Source of the DNA: Betaproteobacteria bacterium
GTDB lineage: Bacteria; Pseudomonadota; Gammaproteobacteria; Burkholderiales; Rhodocyclaceae
DNA: 64,000 nucleotides
Direction: 5' to 3'
NCBI GenBank assembly: GCA_016709965.1
Contig: JADJLT010000001.1
Span: 2,191,001-2,255,000 of the forward strand
This document shows, one piece after another, positions 45,471 through 54,898 of this stretch (the first letter of the stretch is position 1; the number at the start of each line of letters is the position of its first letter). Made by a program: the position numbers and the translations under genes. Below the pieces are notes generated by a model. That model saw only the letters and a program-made list of their open reading frames with translations. It made no database searches and was not told the DNA's origin.

Positions 45471-47108
45471 ATGTCGTTTGAGCCAATCGCCACGACCCCC
45501 TCAGCCTATGCCTACCCGCTGCTGATCAAGCAGTTGCTACATTCGGCGCGGGCGACAGCAGGTGAGCAGGAGATCGTTTATCGCGATCAGTACCGCTGCA
45601 ACTATCGCCAGTTTTTCGCGCGCATTTCCCGTCTGGCCAACGCACTTTCCGGGCTCGGCATCGGCCCGGGCAATACGGTGGCGGTGATGGACTGGGACAG
45701 CCATCGCTACCTTGAAGCCTTCTTCGCCGTACCGATGATGGGCGCTGTGCTGCAGACCGTTAACGTCCGCCTGTCGCCGGAACAGATCCTCTACACGCTG
45801 AATCACGCCAAGGCTGACATTGTTGCGGTCAACGTCGAATTCATCCCGATTTTGGCCATCATCAAGGACCAGCTCGAAACGGTGAAACAGTTCATCCTGA
45901 TCACCGATGACGGCGCAACCATGAGCAGTTTCAAGGTGCCCTACGCCGGCGAGTACGAAGCCTTGCTGGCCGCCGCACCGGCCAGTTACGATTTCCCCGA
46001 TTTCGACGAAAACACCCGCGCCACGACCTTCTACACCACCGGTACCACCGGTCTGCCGAAGGGCGTCTATTTCAGCCATCGCCAACTCGTGCTGCACTCG
46101 CTGGGCGTGGCGACGGCGCTGGGCACGGCAGCCGGCCAGGGGAGGGTGGATCGGAGTGACGTCTATATGCCGATCACGCCGATGTTCCATGTTCATGCCT
46201 GGGGCATGCCTTATGTCGCGACCATGCTCGGCTTGAAGCAGGTCTATCCCGGTCGCTATACGCCGGAGATGCTGTTGCAGTTGATTGCTAGCGAAGGCGT
46301 TACTTTTGCCCATTGCGTGCCGACCATCCTGCACATGCTGTTGAGCAACAAGGCCGGCGAGAGCGTTGATCTGTCGCGCTGCAAGATGATCATTGGCGGC
46401 GCGGCCTTCCCCAAGGGGCTGGCGGCGGCCGCTTTGGCCCGAGGAATGGACGTTTTCACCGGTTATGGCATGTCGGAAACCTGCCCAATCCTGACCATTG
46501 CCCATGTCCGTGGCGAATTGCCGGACGCCGATGCCCAGGCGGCCGAACGCATCAAGACCGGCTACACCATTCCGCTCGTTGACCTGCACACGGTCGACGC
46601 CGAGATGCTCGATGTCGAGCGCGATGGCAAGGCGACCGGCGAAATTGTCGTTCGCGCCCCGTGGCTGACCCAGGGCTACCTGCATAACCCGGCGGCCTCC
46701 GAAGAGCTGTGGGCCGGCGGCTACCTGCATACCGGCGACATCGGCAGCATCGACCCGCGCGGCATGTTGACCGTGACCGACCGCCTGAAGGACGTCATCA
46801 AGACCGGCGGTGAATGGGTTTCCTCGCTCGAACTGGAAAGCATCATTTCACAGCACCCGGCGGTCAATGAAGTCGCCGTCATTGGCGTCAAGGATGACAA
46901 GTGGGGCGAGCGCCCGATGGCCATGATCGTCCTCCGTGCAGAGCACACGGCCAGCATCGAGGACATCAAGCAGCACGTCCACCGCTTTGCCGAGGAAGGC
47001 CATATTTCCAAATTTGCCATCCCCGACCAGGTTCGCTTTGTCGACAGTCTGGCCCGGACCAGTGTCGGCAAGCTCAACAAGAAGGCCATGCGCGAGCAAC
47101 TGGCCTGA
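45471..47108 (+). CDS. AMP-dependent fatty-acyl-CoA synthetase
   Basis: 545 residues. AMP motif FYTTGTTGLPKGVYFSH, GYGMSETCP, GGYLHTGDIG and catalytic lysine in RTSVGKLNKKAM. It activates medium- or long-chain acids for the downstream enzymes. ACAAGGAGACAAGC gives a strong ribosome site. First gene of the beta-oxidation operon, with a 24-bp gap to the next gene. It is related to the disrupted gene at 34659-36296 and may cover its function. Confidence 0.92.
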   Translation: MSFEPIATTPSAYAYPLLIKQLLHSARATAGEQEIVYRDQYRCNYRQFFARISRLANALSGLGIGPGNTVAVMDWDSHRYLEAFFAVPMMGAVLQTVNVRLSPEQILYTLNHAKADIVAVNVEFIPILAIIKDQLETVKQFILITDDGATMSSFKVPYAGEYEALLAAAPASYDFPDFDENTRATTFYTTGTTGLPKGVYFSHRQLVLHSLGVATALGTAAGQGRVDRSDVYMPITPMFHVHAWGMPYVATMLGLKQVYPGRYTPEMLLQLIASEGVTFAHCVPTILHMLLSNKAGESVDLSRCKMIIGGAAFPKGLAAAALARGMDVFTGYGMSETCPILTIAHVRGELPDADAQAAERIKTGYTIPLVDLHTVDAEMLDVERDGKATGEIVVRAPWLTQGYLHNPAASEELWAGGYLHTGDIGSIDPRGMLTVTDRLKDVIKTGGEWVSSLELESIISQHPAVNEVAVIGVKDDKWGERPMAMIVLRAEHTASIEDIKQHVHRFAEEGHISKFAIPDQVRFVDSLARTSVGKLNKKAMREQLA

Positions 47109-47132
47109 TAACGTGATTCAGGAGATTCAGCA

Positions 47133-49529
47133 ATGAAATTAGTGGTCAATAAAGCGGCGGTACTTGGCGCCGGGGTCATGGGTGCGCAGATTGCCGCCCA
47201 CCTCGCCAACGCCAACGTGCCGGTGGTGCTGTTCGACCTGCCGGCCAAAGAGGGCGACAAGAACGGCATCGTCAAAAAGGCCCTCGACAGCCTGAAGCGT
47301 CTGCAACCGTCGCCGCTGGTGACGCGTGACAAGCTGCAATACATCGACGCCGCCAACTACGAGGAACATCTGGAACTGCTCTCTGGCTGCGATCTGATCA
47401 TCGAAGCCATCGCCGAACGGATGGACTGGAAGAACGATCTTTATTCGAAAATTGCCCCGTTTTTGCCGTCGACCGCAGTGATCGCCTCCAATACCTCCGG
47501 CCTGTCGATCAATGCCTTGGCAGAAGGCTTGCCCGAGGCGTTGCGCCCGAACTTCTGCGGCATCCACTTCTTCAACCCACCGCGCTACATGCCGCTGGTC
47601 GAAATCATCGCTACCCGCGGCACCGACCCGGCGACGCTCGACGGGCTCGAAACCTGGCTGACTTCGCGCCTCGGCAAGGGTGTCGTCCGGGCGCTCGATA
47701 CGCCCAACTTTGTGGCCAACCGGATTGGCGTCTTCTCCATTCTGGCGGTCATGCACCACACCGCAGCCTTCGGTCTCGGTCTCGATACGGTCGACGGCCT
47801 GACCGGCCCAAAAATAGGTCGCCCGAAGAGCGCGACCTATCGCACCGGCGATGTCGTCGGCCTGGATACGCTGGCCCACGTCGTCAAGACCATGCGCGAC
47901 ACGCTGCCGGATGATCCCTGGCATGGCTACTTCAATGTTCCGGCCTGGTTCGATGGCCTGATCGCCAAAGGCGCGCTCGGCCAGAAAACCAGGGGTGGCA
48001 TCTTCCGCAAGCAGGGCAAGGCCATTCAGGTCTTCGATCCGGCCAGCGGCGATTACCGCGACAGCGATGACGGTCTGGCGCCGGAAGTCGACGCCATGCT
48101 CAAGATGAGCGACCCGGCGGCCCGCCTGAGCGCCTTGCGCACCTCGCACCATCCGCAGGCGCAATTCCTGTGGTCCATCTTCCGTGACCTGTTCCACTAC
48201 TGCGCCGTGCAGCTGGAAAACGTCGCAGACAATGCCCGCGATGTCGATTTCGCCCTGCGCTGGGGCTTCGGCTGGGCGCAGGGGCCGTTCGAATTGTGGC
48301 AAGCCGCTGGCTGGGCCGAAACGGCGCAGGCGATTGCCGCTGATATCGCCGCCGGCAAGGCCATGAGCAGCGTGCCGCTGCCGGCCTGGGTGATGACCAA
48401 GGGGCGCAGTGGCGTGCATGGCGCCGCCGGTTCCTGGTCGGCCAGCCGCCAGGCCAATGTGCCGCGCTCAACACTGCCGGTCTATGGCCGCCAGCTCTTC
48501 CCGGAAATGTTGCTGGGTGAAACCCTGGCCCAGCCGGAGAACAGCGGCAAAACCCTGTTCGAGAATGACGGAGTCCGGCTGTGGTCTCTGCCGGCGGTTG
48601 ATGCCGGCATCGGCATCATTTCCTTCAAATCGAAAATGCACGCCATTGGTGACGAGGTGCTCGACGGCGTGCTGGCTGCGCTGAAACAGGCGGCAGGCAG
48701 TCTCGATGGCCTGGTCATCTGGCACGACGCACCGTTTGCCGTCGGCGCCAATCTCAAGCAGATCAGTGATGCCTACGCTGCTGGCGATTTCGAGCGGCTC
48801 GAACAGACGGTCGGCAGGTTCCAGCAGGCGACGATGGCGGTCAAGTACGCACAGTTGCCGGTCGTGGCGGCCGTGCAGGGCATGGCACTGGGTGGTGGCT
48901 GCGAATTCGCCATGCACGCCGCAAAGCGTGTAATGGCGCTGGAAAGCTACCTCGGTCTGGTCGAAGTCGGCGTCGGCCTGATCCCGGCGGGTGGCGGCTG
49001 CAAGGAGCTGGCGCTGCGCGCGGCCCGCTGGGCGGCACAGTCTGGCACTTCGGGCGAAGTGCTCGGCAACCTGTCGCCAACCTTCATGACCGTGGCCATG
49101 GGCAAGACGAGCAAGAGTGCACATGAGGCGATCGATCTTGGCTTCGCCAAGGCCGGCGACACGATTTTGTTCAATGCCCGCGAACTCCTCTTCGTCGCCC
49201 TCAAGGAGGCCCGCCTGCTGGCCGATGCCGGTTATGTCCCGCCGGTTCCGGCGCGTGGCATACCGGTCGCGGGTCGAACCGGCATTGCGACGATGGAAAT
49301 GACGCTGATCAACATGCGCGAAGGCGGCATGATTTCGGTCCACGACTATCGTGTTTCCCGTGCCGTCGCGGTCGCCTTGTGTGGCGGTGAGGTTGAATAC
49401 GGCAGCCTGGTCGATGAGGCCTGGCTACTGGCGGTTGAACGCCAGCAATTCCTCGAACTCCTCAAAACCCCGGAAACCCAGACGCGCATCAAGCACATGC
49501 TGGACACCGGCAAACCCCTGCGTAACTGA
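47133..49529 (+). CDS. 3-hydroxyacyl-CoA dehydrogenase / enoyl-CoA hydratase (FadN-like)
   Basis: 798 residues. The order is dehydrogenase first, hydratase last, the reverse of FadB/FadJ and like FadN. NAD-binding AAVLGAGVMGAQIAAHLANA is at the N-terminus, followed by catalytic GIHFFNPPRYMPLVEII and a C-terminal 3HCDH domain. The crotonase domain is in the last 280 residues (oxyanion residues in VVAAVQGMALGGGCEFAMHA). Second and third steps of beta-oxidation. Confidence 0.93.
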   Translation: MKLVVNKAAVLGAGVMGAQIAAHLANANVPVVLFDLPAKEGDKNGIVKKALDSLKRLQPSPLVTRDKLQYIDAANYEEHLELLSGCDLIIEAIAERMDWKNDLYSKIAPFLPSTAVIASNTSGLSINALAEGLPEALRPNFCGIHFFNPPRYMPLVEIIATRGTDPATLDGLETWLTSRLGKGVVRALDTPNFVANRIGVFSILAVMHHTAAFGLGLDTVDGLTGPKIGRPKSATYRTGDVVGLDTLAHVVKTMRDTLPDDPWHGYFNVPAWFDGLIAKGALGQKTRGGIFRKQGKAIQVFDPASGDYRDSDDGLAPEVDAMLKMSDPAARLSALRTSHHPQAQFLWSIFRDLFHYCAVQLENVADNARDVDFALRWGFGWAQGPFELWQAAGWAETAQAIAADIAAGKAMSSVPLPAWVMTKGRSGVHGAAGSWSASRQANVPRSTLPVYGRQLFPEMLLGETLAQPENSGKTLFENDGVRLWSLPAVDAGIGIISFKSKMHAIGDEVLDGVLAALKQAAGSLDGLVIWHDAPFAVGANLKQISDAYAAGDFERLEQTVGRFQQATMAVKYAQLPVVAAVQGMALGGGCEFAMHAAKRVMALESYLGLVEVGVGLIPAGGGCKELALRAARWAAQSGTSGEVLGNLSPTFMTVAMGKTSKSAHEAIDLGFAKAGDTILFNARELLFVALKEARLLADAGYVPPVPARGIPVAGRTGIATMEMTLINMREGGMISVHDYRVSRAVAVALCGGEVEYGSLVDEAWLLAVERQQFLELLKTPETQTRIKHMLDTGKPLRN

Positions 49530-49546
49530 GACGGCGGAGAACAACC

Positions 49547-50746
49547 ATGAGCAAACAGATTCAAGACGCCTATATCGTCGCCGTGACCCGTACGCCGGTC
49601 GCCAAACGCAAGGGCATGTATCGCAACGTACGACCGGACGACCTGCTGGCGCACGTCCTCAAAAGCGTCATGGCGCAGGCACCGGGGCTGGACCCGGCCC
49701 TGATCGGCGATGTCATCGTCGGTTGTGCCATGCCGGAGGCCGAGCAGGGCATGAACGTCGCCCGCATCGGCGTGCTGCTGGCTGGCCTGCCGAACAGTGT
49801 GCCGGGCATCACCATCAACCGCTTCTGTTCGTCCGGCCTGCAGGCCGTGGCTGATGCGGCCAACCAGATTCGCCTTGGCCAGGCCGACGTGATGATCGCC
49901 GCCGGCACCGAGTCGATGACAGTGATGACCAACATGATGGGCAACAAGGTGGTGATCAATCCGGCCGTCTTCGGTGGCGACGAGCAGCGCGGTATCGCCT
50001 TCGGCATGGGACTGACCGCCGAAAAGGTTGCCCAGCAGTGGCAGATCAGTCGCGAGGCACAGGATGCCTTTGCTGCCGAATCGCACCGCCGCGCCTGTGC
50101 GGCGATTGCCGCCGGCCATTTCAAGGCAGAAATCACGCCGTATGCGGTCAGCGAACATCTGCCCGATCTTAAAACGGGGCAGGTCAAGATTCGCCAGCGC
50201 CTGACCGAGAACGATGAAGGGGCGCGTGCCGATGTCACGGCCGAAGGCCTGGGCAAGCTGAAGCCGGTTTTCCACGCCAAGGGCACGGTGACGGCCGGGA
50301 ACGCCTCGCAGATGTCGGATGGCGCTGCTGCAGTACTGCTCGTCTCCGAGAAAATTCTCAAGCAATTCAATCTGACGCCGCTCGCCCGCTTCTGCAGCTT
50401 TGCGGTGGCCGGCGTGCCGCCCGAAATCATGGGCATCGGCCCGGTGCTTGCCATTCCCAAAGCCTTGCAACAGGCCGGCATCACGCAACAGCAACTTGAC
50501 TGGATTGAACTCAACGAAGCCTTCGCCGCGCAGGCCATGGCCGTCATGCATGACTTGCAGCTTGACCCGAGCAAGATCAATCCCCTCGGCGGTGCCATTG
50601 CTCTTGGCCATCCGCTCGGCGCGACCGGTGCCATCCGCACCGCCACGCTGGTCCATGGCATGCAGCGAGTCGGCGGCAAGTACGGCATGATCAGCATGTG
50701 CATCGGTACCGGCATGGGTGCCGCCGGCATCTTCGAGCGGCTGTGA
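49547..50746 (+). CDS. Acetyl-CoA C-acyltransferase (thiolase)
   Basis: 399 residues. Nucleophile Cys94 in NRFCSSGLQAV, His355 in GHPLGATGA and Cys385 in MISMCIGTGMG form the thiolase active site. It cleaves 3-ketoacyl-CoA to acetyl-CoA and a shortened acyl-CoA. It is 17 bp after the FadN-like gene and pairs with it as the degradative complex. Confidence 0.95.
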   Translation: MSKQIQDAYIVAVTRTPVAKRKGMYRNVRPDDLLAHVLKSVMAQAPGLDPALIGDVIVGCAMPEAEQGMNVARIGVLLAGLPNSVPGITINRFCSSGLQAVADAANQIRLGQADVMIAAGTESMTVMTNMMGNKVVINPAVFGGDEQRGIAFGMGLTAEKVAQQWQISREAQDAFAAESHRRACAAIAAGHFKAEITPYAVSEHLPDLKTGQVKIRQRLTENDEGARADVTAEGLGKLKPVFHAKGTVTAGNASQMSDGAAAVLLVSEKILKQFNLTPLARFCSFAVAGVPPEIMGIGPVLAIPKALQQAGITQQQLDWIELNEAFAAQAMAVMHDLQLDPSKINPLGGAIALGHPLGATGAIRTATLVHGMQRVGGKYGMISMCIGTGMGAAGIFERL

Positions 50747-50756
50747 GGGGGCGACC

Positions 50757-52526
50757 ATGAGCGACTACCGCGCCCCGATTGAAGACATGCGTTTCGTCAT
50801 GGACGAGCTGGCCAATCTGCCCGACATTGCCCGCCTGCCCGGTTTCGAGGAGGCAACGCCCGACATGGCCGACGCCATTCTCGAAGAAGCGGCGAAATTC
50901 ACCGGTGAAGTGCTGGCCCCGCTGAATGCCGTCGGCGACCGTGAAGGATGCCGCTGGCAGGACGGCGCGGTGAGCACGCCGCCAGGCTGGAAGGAAGCCT
51001 ATCGCCAGTATTGCGCAGGCGGCTGGAACGGCATTGCGTGTTCCCCGGCCTTTGGCGGGCAGGGCTTGCCCGGTGCGCTGGCCGTCGCCGTCAAGGAAAT
51101 GGTCTGTTCGGCCAATCTGGCTTTCTCGGTCTGTCCGCTGCTGACGACTGGTGCTATTGAAGCCTTGATGACCTGCGCCAGCGGCGAGTTGATCGAGACC
51201 TATCTGGCCAAAATGATCAGCGGCGAATGGACGGGGACGATGAACCTGACCGAGCCGCAGGCGGGTTCCGACCTCGCGCTGCTGCGCAGTCGGGCCGAGC
51301 CGCAGGCCGATGGCACCTACCGCATCTTTGGCCAGAAGATTTTCATCAGCTACGGCGAGCACGACATGGCTGAGAACATCATCCATCTCGTGCTGGCCCG
51401 CCTGCCCGATGCGCCGGCCGGGGTGAAGGGGATTTCGCTGTTCCTGGTGCCCAAATATCTGGTCAATGCCGATGGTTCGCTCGGTGCGCAAAACGATGTG
51501 GCTTGTGCATCGATCGAGCACAAACTGGGCATCCACGGCAGCCCGACCTGCGTCATGGCCTTCGGCGAGCAGGGCGGAGCTGTTGGCCATCTGCTTGGCA
51601 AGGCCAATCGCGGTCTGGAATACATGTTCGTGATGATGAATGAAGCGCGCCACGGCGTCGGCCTGCAAGGCGTGGCGCTGGGTGAACGGGCCTATCAGCA
51701 CGCGCTGGCTTATGCCGCCGAGCGCAAGCAGGGGCGTGATGCGGTGACCGGCGAGGCCCTGGTGACCATCGACCGCCATCCCGACGTCAAACGCATGTTG
51801 ATGCTGATGAGAACCCGGGTCGAGGCGGCGCGGGCATTGGCCTATTACACGGCCGGCCTGCTCGATCGGGCGCATGCAGAAACCGATGCCGGCGTTCGCC
51901 AGCAGCAGTTGTTCATGGCTGAATTCCTGATTCCGCTGGTCAAAGGTGGCAGCACCGAGATGGGCATCGATGTCACCTCGCTGGGGATCCAGATTCATGG
52001 GGGCATGGGCTTCATCGAAGAAACCGGTGCGGCACAGTTCTGGCGTGATGCCCGGATCACCACGATCTACGAAGGCACCACCGGCATTCAGGCCAACGAC
52101 CTGATCTTCCGCAAGCTGCTGCGTGATGGCGGGGCGACGGCACAACGTTTGTTTGTCGAAATTGATTCGACGGTCGCGGCGTTGCAGCAGGACTCGGCGC
52201 CCTCCTTGCAGCTGGTTGGCCAGCGTTTGCAGGAAGGCCTGGCGCAGTGGCGCCAGGTGACCGAACGCTTGCTGCTGGTGGTCGAAAACCAGCCCGAAGG
52301 GGTGTTGACCGCAGCGGTGCCTTATTTGAGTCTGGCTGCAACCGTCAGCAACGGCTGGATGATGGGGCGCGCAGCGCTAGCCGCTGGCAAGCGCCTGGCA
52401 GGTGGTGATAAGGCCACCGATTTCCTGAACGGCAAAACTCACAGTGCGCGCTTTTTTGCCGATCACCTGCTGCCGCAGGCCGGGGCGCTTGCCGCGACAG
52501 CCTTGGCCTGCATGGCTATGACTTGA
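50757..52526 (+). CDS. Acyl-CoA dehydrogenase (large form), paralogue of 38076-39854
   Basis: 589 residues. It begins MSDYRAPIEDMRFVMDELAN and has MNLTEPQAGSDLALLRS, FISYGEHDMAEN and YEGTTGIQANDL, matching the other large dehydrogenase here throughout its length. Last gene of the operon, 10 bp after the thiolase. Electrons would go to the ETF encoded at 36-38 kb. Chain-length preference cannot be read from sequence. Confidence 0.93.
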   Translation: MSDYRAPIEDMRFVMDELANLPDIARLPGFEEATPDMADAILEEAAKFTGEVLAPLNAVGDREGCRWQDGAVSTPPGWKEAYRQYCAGGWNGIACSPAFGGQGLPGALAVAVKEMVCSANLAFSVCPLLTTGAIEALMTCASGELIETYLAKMISGEWTGTMNLTEPQAGSDLALLRSRAEPQADGTYRIFGQKIFISYGEHDMAENIIHLVLARLPDAPAGVKGISLFLVPKYLVNADGSLGAQNDVACASIEHKLGIHGSPTCVMAFGEQGGAVGHLLGKANRGLEYMFVMMNEARHGVGLQGVALGERAYQHALAYAAERKQGRDAVTGEALVTIDRHPDVKRMLMLMRTRVEAARALAYYTAGLLDRAHAETDAGVRQQQLFMAEFLIPLVKGGSTEMGIDVTSLGIQIHGGMGFIEETGAAQFWRDARITTIYEGTTGIQANDLIFRKLLRDGGATAQRLFVEIDSTVAALQQDSAPSLQLVGQRLQEGLAQWRQVTERLLLVVENQPEGVLTAAVPYLSLAATVSNGWMMGRAALAAGKRLAGGDKATDFLNGKTHSARFFADHLLPQAGALAATALACMAMT

Positions 52527-52550
52527 GCATCCAAAGGAGGCTTTGAGGCT

Positions 52551-52768
52551 TTGGTTGCGATAGCAACCGAATCACTCAGGCTTTCTCTCCCGCAAATGTA
52601 GTCGAGCTACCGATGCCCTTGATCCGGCAACGGTCGGGCGCCTGACGCCGCAAAAATTGGTGAGCAGCAAGTTTTGAAGAAAAAGCCCGGGCAGTCATCG
52701 CTTGATGACGGCTTAAGGGCTGGCCACGGTGGCCAAATTAATTAAAAGCCTTATAAGGAGGAGTAAAA
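52551..52768 (+). promoter_or_regulatory. Long structured leader upstream of the porin gene
   Basis: The 242 bp between the dehydrogenase and porin hold a series of perfect stems. These are GGTTGC-GATA-GCAACC (52553-52568), GTAG/CTAC (52598-52610), GGCG/CGCC (52637-52649), AGCCC/GGGCT (52684-52721) enclosing GTCATC-GCTT-GATGAC, and TGGCCA-CGG-TGGCCA (52721-52735). The strong ribosome site AAGGAGGAG follows at 52755-52763. No T-run terminator is visible and no known riboswitch class was recognised. Confidence 0.45.
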
Positions 52769-54124
52769 ATGAAAGATGGAATTTTTCTGAGCAGTCGCCA
52801 GCGAATTTTGGTCCAGGTGCTGTCCGCAACATTTGGCTGTTTGGCCGCGATGCCGGTACTGGCCGACGCCGAGATAGAGGCGTTGAAGCGGGAGTTGGCG
52901 GAACAGAAGCAACTCATCGGGAAGCTGCTTGCGGCACAGGAGGGGCAGAAGCAGATCAACGCAAAAATGGAAGCGCAAACGGTTGCCAAAGCGCCGCCGG
53001 CCGCCGAAGCAAACACGTCAGGAATTTCGGTATACGGGGTCGCAGACGTCAATGTCTCCAGCATGAATAGTGGCGCCGGCCATAAAGCAAGTTTTGGTTC
53101 TGGCGGGCTTGCGTCTTCCCGTATCGGTGTCAAGGGCGAGCGTTCGCTTGGTGGCGATCTGAAAGTGCTTGGTTTGGCGGAGGCAGGCGTTTTGCTGGAT
53201 ACCGGTAATACCGGTAATGCCAGTGTGGTGCCTGGCATCAACAATTCAGCGGCTTCGTCCGGCGGGCAATTGGGCACGGGGTCACAACTGTTTTCCCGTC
53301 AGGTTTACGCTGGCTTGGCGTCGGGCCGATATGGCTCGGTAACGATTGGCCGTCAATATGCCGGTTCCTATCTTGCCGCAGCCGTGACCGGCAACGCGAT
53401 GGGGGTCGGGTTTTACGGGTATTCGGGTTCCATTTTGCCGGTGGCCGGCATGCCTACCCGGGTGAATAATTCGATGGTCTACCTGACGCCGAATCTCTAC
53501 GGCTTTACTGGCCATCTGACTTATACGACAGGCAGCGAAAACAATGTACTCAGCGATACGGTGGTTTCCGGGACGACCAAGACCAACGACAAGGCTGGCC
53601 AAGGTTACGATCTTGCATTGTTCTACAAGAACGGTGCATTCAACGCCGCAGTCACCGGCTGGAATATTTACAACGCGAGCTTTGAGTCGGCGGGTGAAAT
53701 CGGTTTGGCCAGAAAAACGGGTTGGCAAGTCGCGGCAAACTATGACTTTGGCGTCGTGAAAGTTCACGCTACGGCAGTTGGCGGCAAGATATCCGGTGGC
53801 AACTATGAGAGCGTGACGAAGTCCTTGTCCAAATCGTCAGGCTGGAGCGTCAGTGCCTCAGTGCCCATCGGCAGCCACAAAATTTATTCGAGCTATACCA
53901 ATTTCAACGATCGCTCGCCGCTCAACCGAGATGCCAAGTTGATCGGTCTGGGCTATGCCTATGACCTCTACCCGAACACCAAACTCTACGCATCGTGGGG
54001 CAAGATGCTGAACAGCCAGAATGCGAGGTACAGCCTGGCCGATGGCGGTAATTTGGTGGGTAATGTGCTCACGCCGGGGTTTGATCCGGAGGGCTATATG
54101 GCCGGTTTGAATTTCTCGTTCTAA
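52769..54124 (+). CDS. Outer-membrane porin with N-terminal coiled coil
   Basis: 451 residues. The signal peptide ends near AMPVLADA. A short coiled coil (EIEALKRELAEQKQLIGKLL) may form a trimeric stalk, followed by a Gram-negative porin barrel (SGISVYGVADVNVSSMNSG at its start). The terminal strand YMAGLNFSF ends in phenylalanine as needed for barrel assembly. Trimeric general-diffusion porin of the betaproteobacterial type. Terminator immediately after. Confidence 0.92.
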   Translation: MKDGIFLSSRQRILVQVLSATFGCLAAMPVLADAEIEALKRELAEQKQLIGKLLAAQEGQKQINAKMEAQTVAKAPPAAEANTSGISVYGVADVNVSSMNSGAGHKASFGSGGLASSRIGVKGERSLGGDLKVLGLAEAGVLLDTGNTGNASVVPGINNSAASSGGQLGTGSQLFSRQVYAGLASGRYGSVTIGRQYAGSYLAAAVTGNAMGVGFYGYSGSILPVAGMPTRVNNSMVYLTPNLYGFTGHLTYTTGSENNVLSDTVVSGTTKTNDKAGQGYDLALFYKNGAFNAAVTGWNIYNASFESAGEIGLARKTGWQVAANYDFGVVKVHATAVGGKISGGNYESVTKSLSKSSGWSVSASVPIGSHKIYSSYTNFNDRSPLNRDAKLIGLGYAYDLYPNTKLYASWGKMLNSQNARYSLADGGNLVGNVLTPGFDPEGYMAGLNFSF

Positions 54125-54148
54125 ACGACTGTTTTTCCTTGCGTCTTT

Positions 54149-54169
54149 GGGCCTTCGGGCCCTTTTTTT
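54149..54169 (+). terminator. Intrinsic terminator after porin
   Basis: GGGCC, TTCG loop, GGCCC, then seven Ts (54163-54169). It is the same hairpin type as after actP. Confidence 0.85.
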
Positions 54170-54170
54170 C

Positions 54171-54833
54171 GTGCTGCTTCGTATAATCCTTGCCGTTGGC
54201 GTAGCGGCGACTTTCTCGCTGATATTTGCAACAAACCCTGCGCGGTTAACCAGCTCAAACCTGATGGCCATATTTTCGCCTGCTGACCCACATGATCGGA
54301 ACTCACGCTGGCTGACCTACGGGCTGGCCGTGTTATCCCTTGCGATCTGTTTCGTCGTGGCCTCTTTCCTCTTCGGTCGGCTGATTGGCTTTGTCGTCTG
54401 CGTGCCGATTCTGGGTGGTTTAGTGGCTCGCCTCATTCTCAACCACGGCTCGGCGGGTTATCGCGGCTTTCGCTGGCTGGCGCTGCAAGAGTTTAATGGC
54501 AGCTACCACGCGTTCAATGACCTGCAGGTGAGGGTTGAGTGGGATGTGGATCAGTGCCGGGTGATGGCCAAGGATGTCTTTAATATCATGCGCGAGCGTC
54601 CGGATGAGCAGACCCGGCGGCGCATGTGCATTGCTTATGGCGAGCACGGGTTTTTTCAGGATGAGCGCGGCGACTGGTGGTTTGGCGAGGCGGCGGTGCT
54701 GGCATGGCTGAATCATCGCGCCCACAAATTTGATGAGCGGGCGCAGCGTTTTCATCGCTGGTTCGAGAAGGATGTTTTCCCGCCCATGCATAAAAAGTCT
54801 GAAATCAGGGCGCGGGGTCAGGTGCCTGAATAA
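54171..54833 (+). CDS. Membrane protein of unknown function
   Basis: Up to 220 residues. There are hydrophobic segments near the N-terminus (IILAVGVAATFSLIFAT) and at about 50-90 (YGLAVLSLAICFVVASFLFG, then IGFVVCVPILGGLVARLIL). A soluble C-terminal half rich in charged and aromatic residues follows (GEHGFFQDERGDWWFGEAAV). The GTG at 54171 sits directly on the porin terminator T-tract with no ribosome site, and a TATAAT lies at 54181-54186. A later start such as ATG 54263 (MAIFSPADPHD) is therefore possible. No family recognised. Confidence 0.6.
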   Translation: MLLRIILAVGVAATFSLIFATNPARLTSSNLMAIFSPADPHDRNSRWLTYGLAVLSLAICFVVASFLFGRLIGFVVCVPILGGLVARLILNHGSAGYRGFRWLALQEFNGSYHAFNDLQVRVEWDVDQCRVMAKDVFNIMRERPDEQTRRRMCIAYGEHGFFQDERGDWWFGEAAVLAWLNHRAHKFDERAQRFHRWFEKDVFPPMHKKSEIRARGQVPE

Positions 54834-54853
54834 TCGTCATCAGGAAATTTCAA

Positions 54854-54884
54854 TTTTGGGCATTTTTTCCGGTTGACCGTGGAA
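54854..54884 (+). repeat. Dispersed intergenic repeat, copy 4
   Basis: TTTTGGGCA then TTTTTTCCGGTTGACCG (54863-54879) then TGGAA. It lies between the convergent membrane-protein and ClpX-like genes and is the copy closest to the consensus of all seven. Confidence 0.7.
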
Positions 54885-54898
54885 TCGGTGCTTGCCGC

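Noticed and set aside
45537..46730. Long antisense frame in the acyl-CoA synthetase gene, and similar ones in the thiolase and FadN-like genes
   Set aside because: Shadows of GC-rich coding sequence; the sense proteins carry complete family motifs.
52551..52640. Possible c-di-GMP (GEMM) or other known riboswitch before the porin gene
   Set aside because: A GCAAA and a CTACCGATG resemble pieces of the GEMM core, but the tetraloop, receptor and remaining conserved bases do not line up.
54147..54170. TTG start of the unknown membrane protein inside the porin terminator
   Set aside because: The first codons would encode the terminator hairpin itself; a later start is more sensible.
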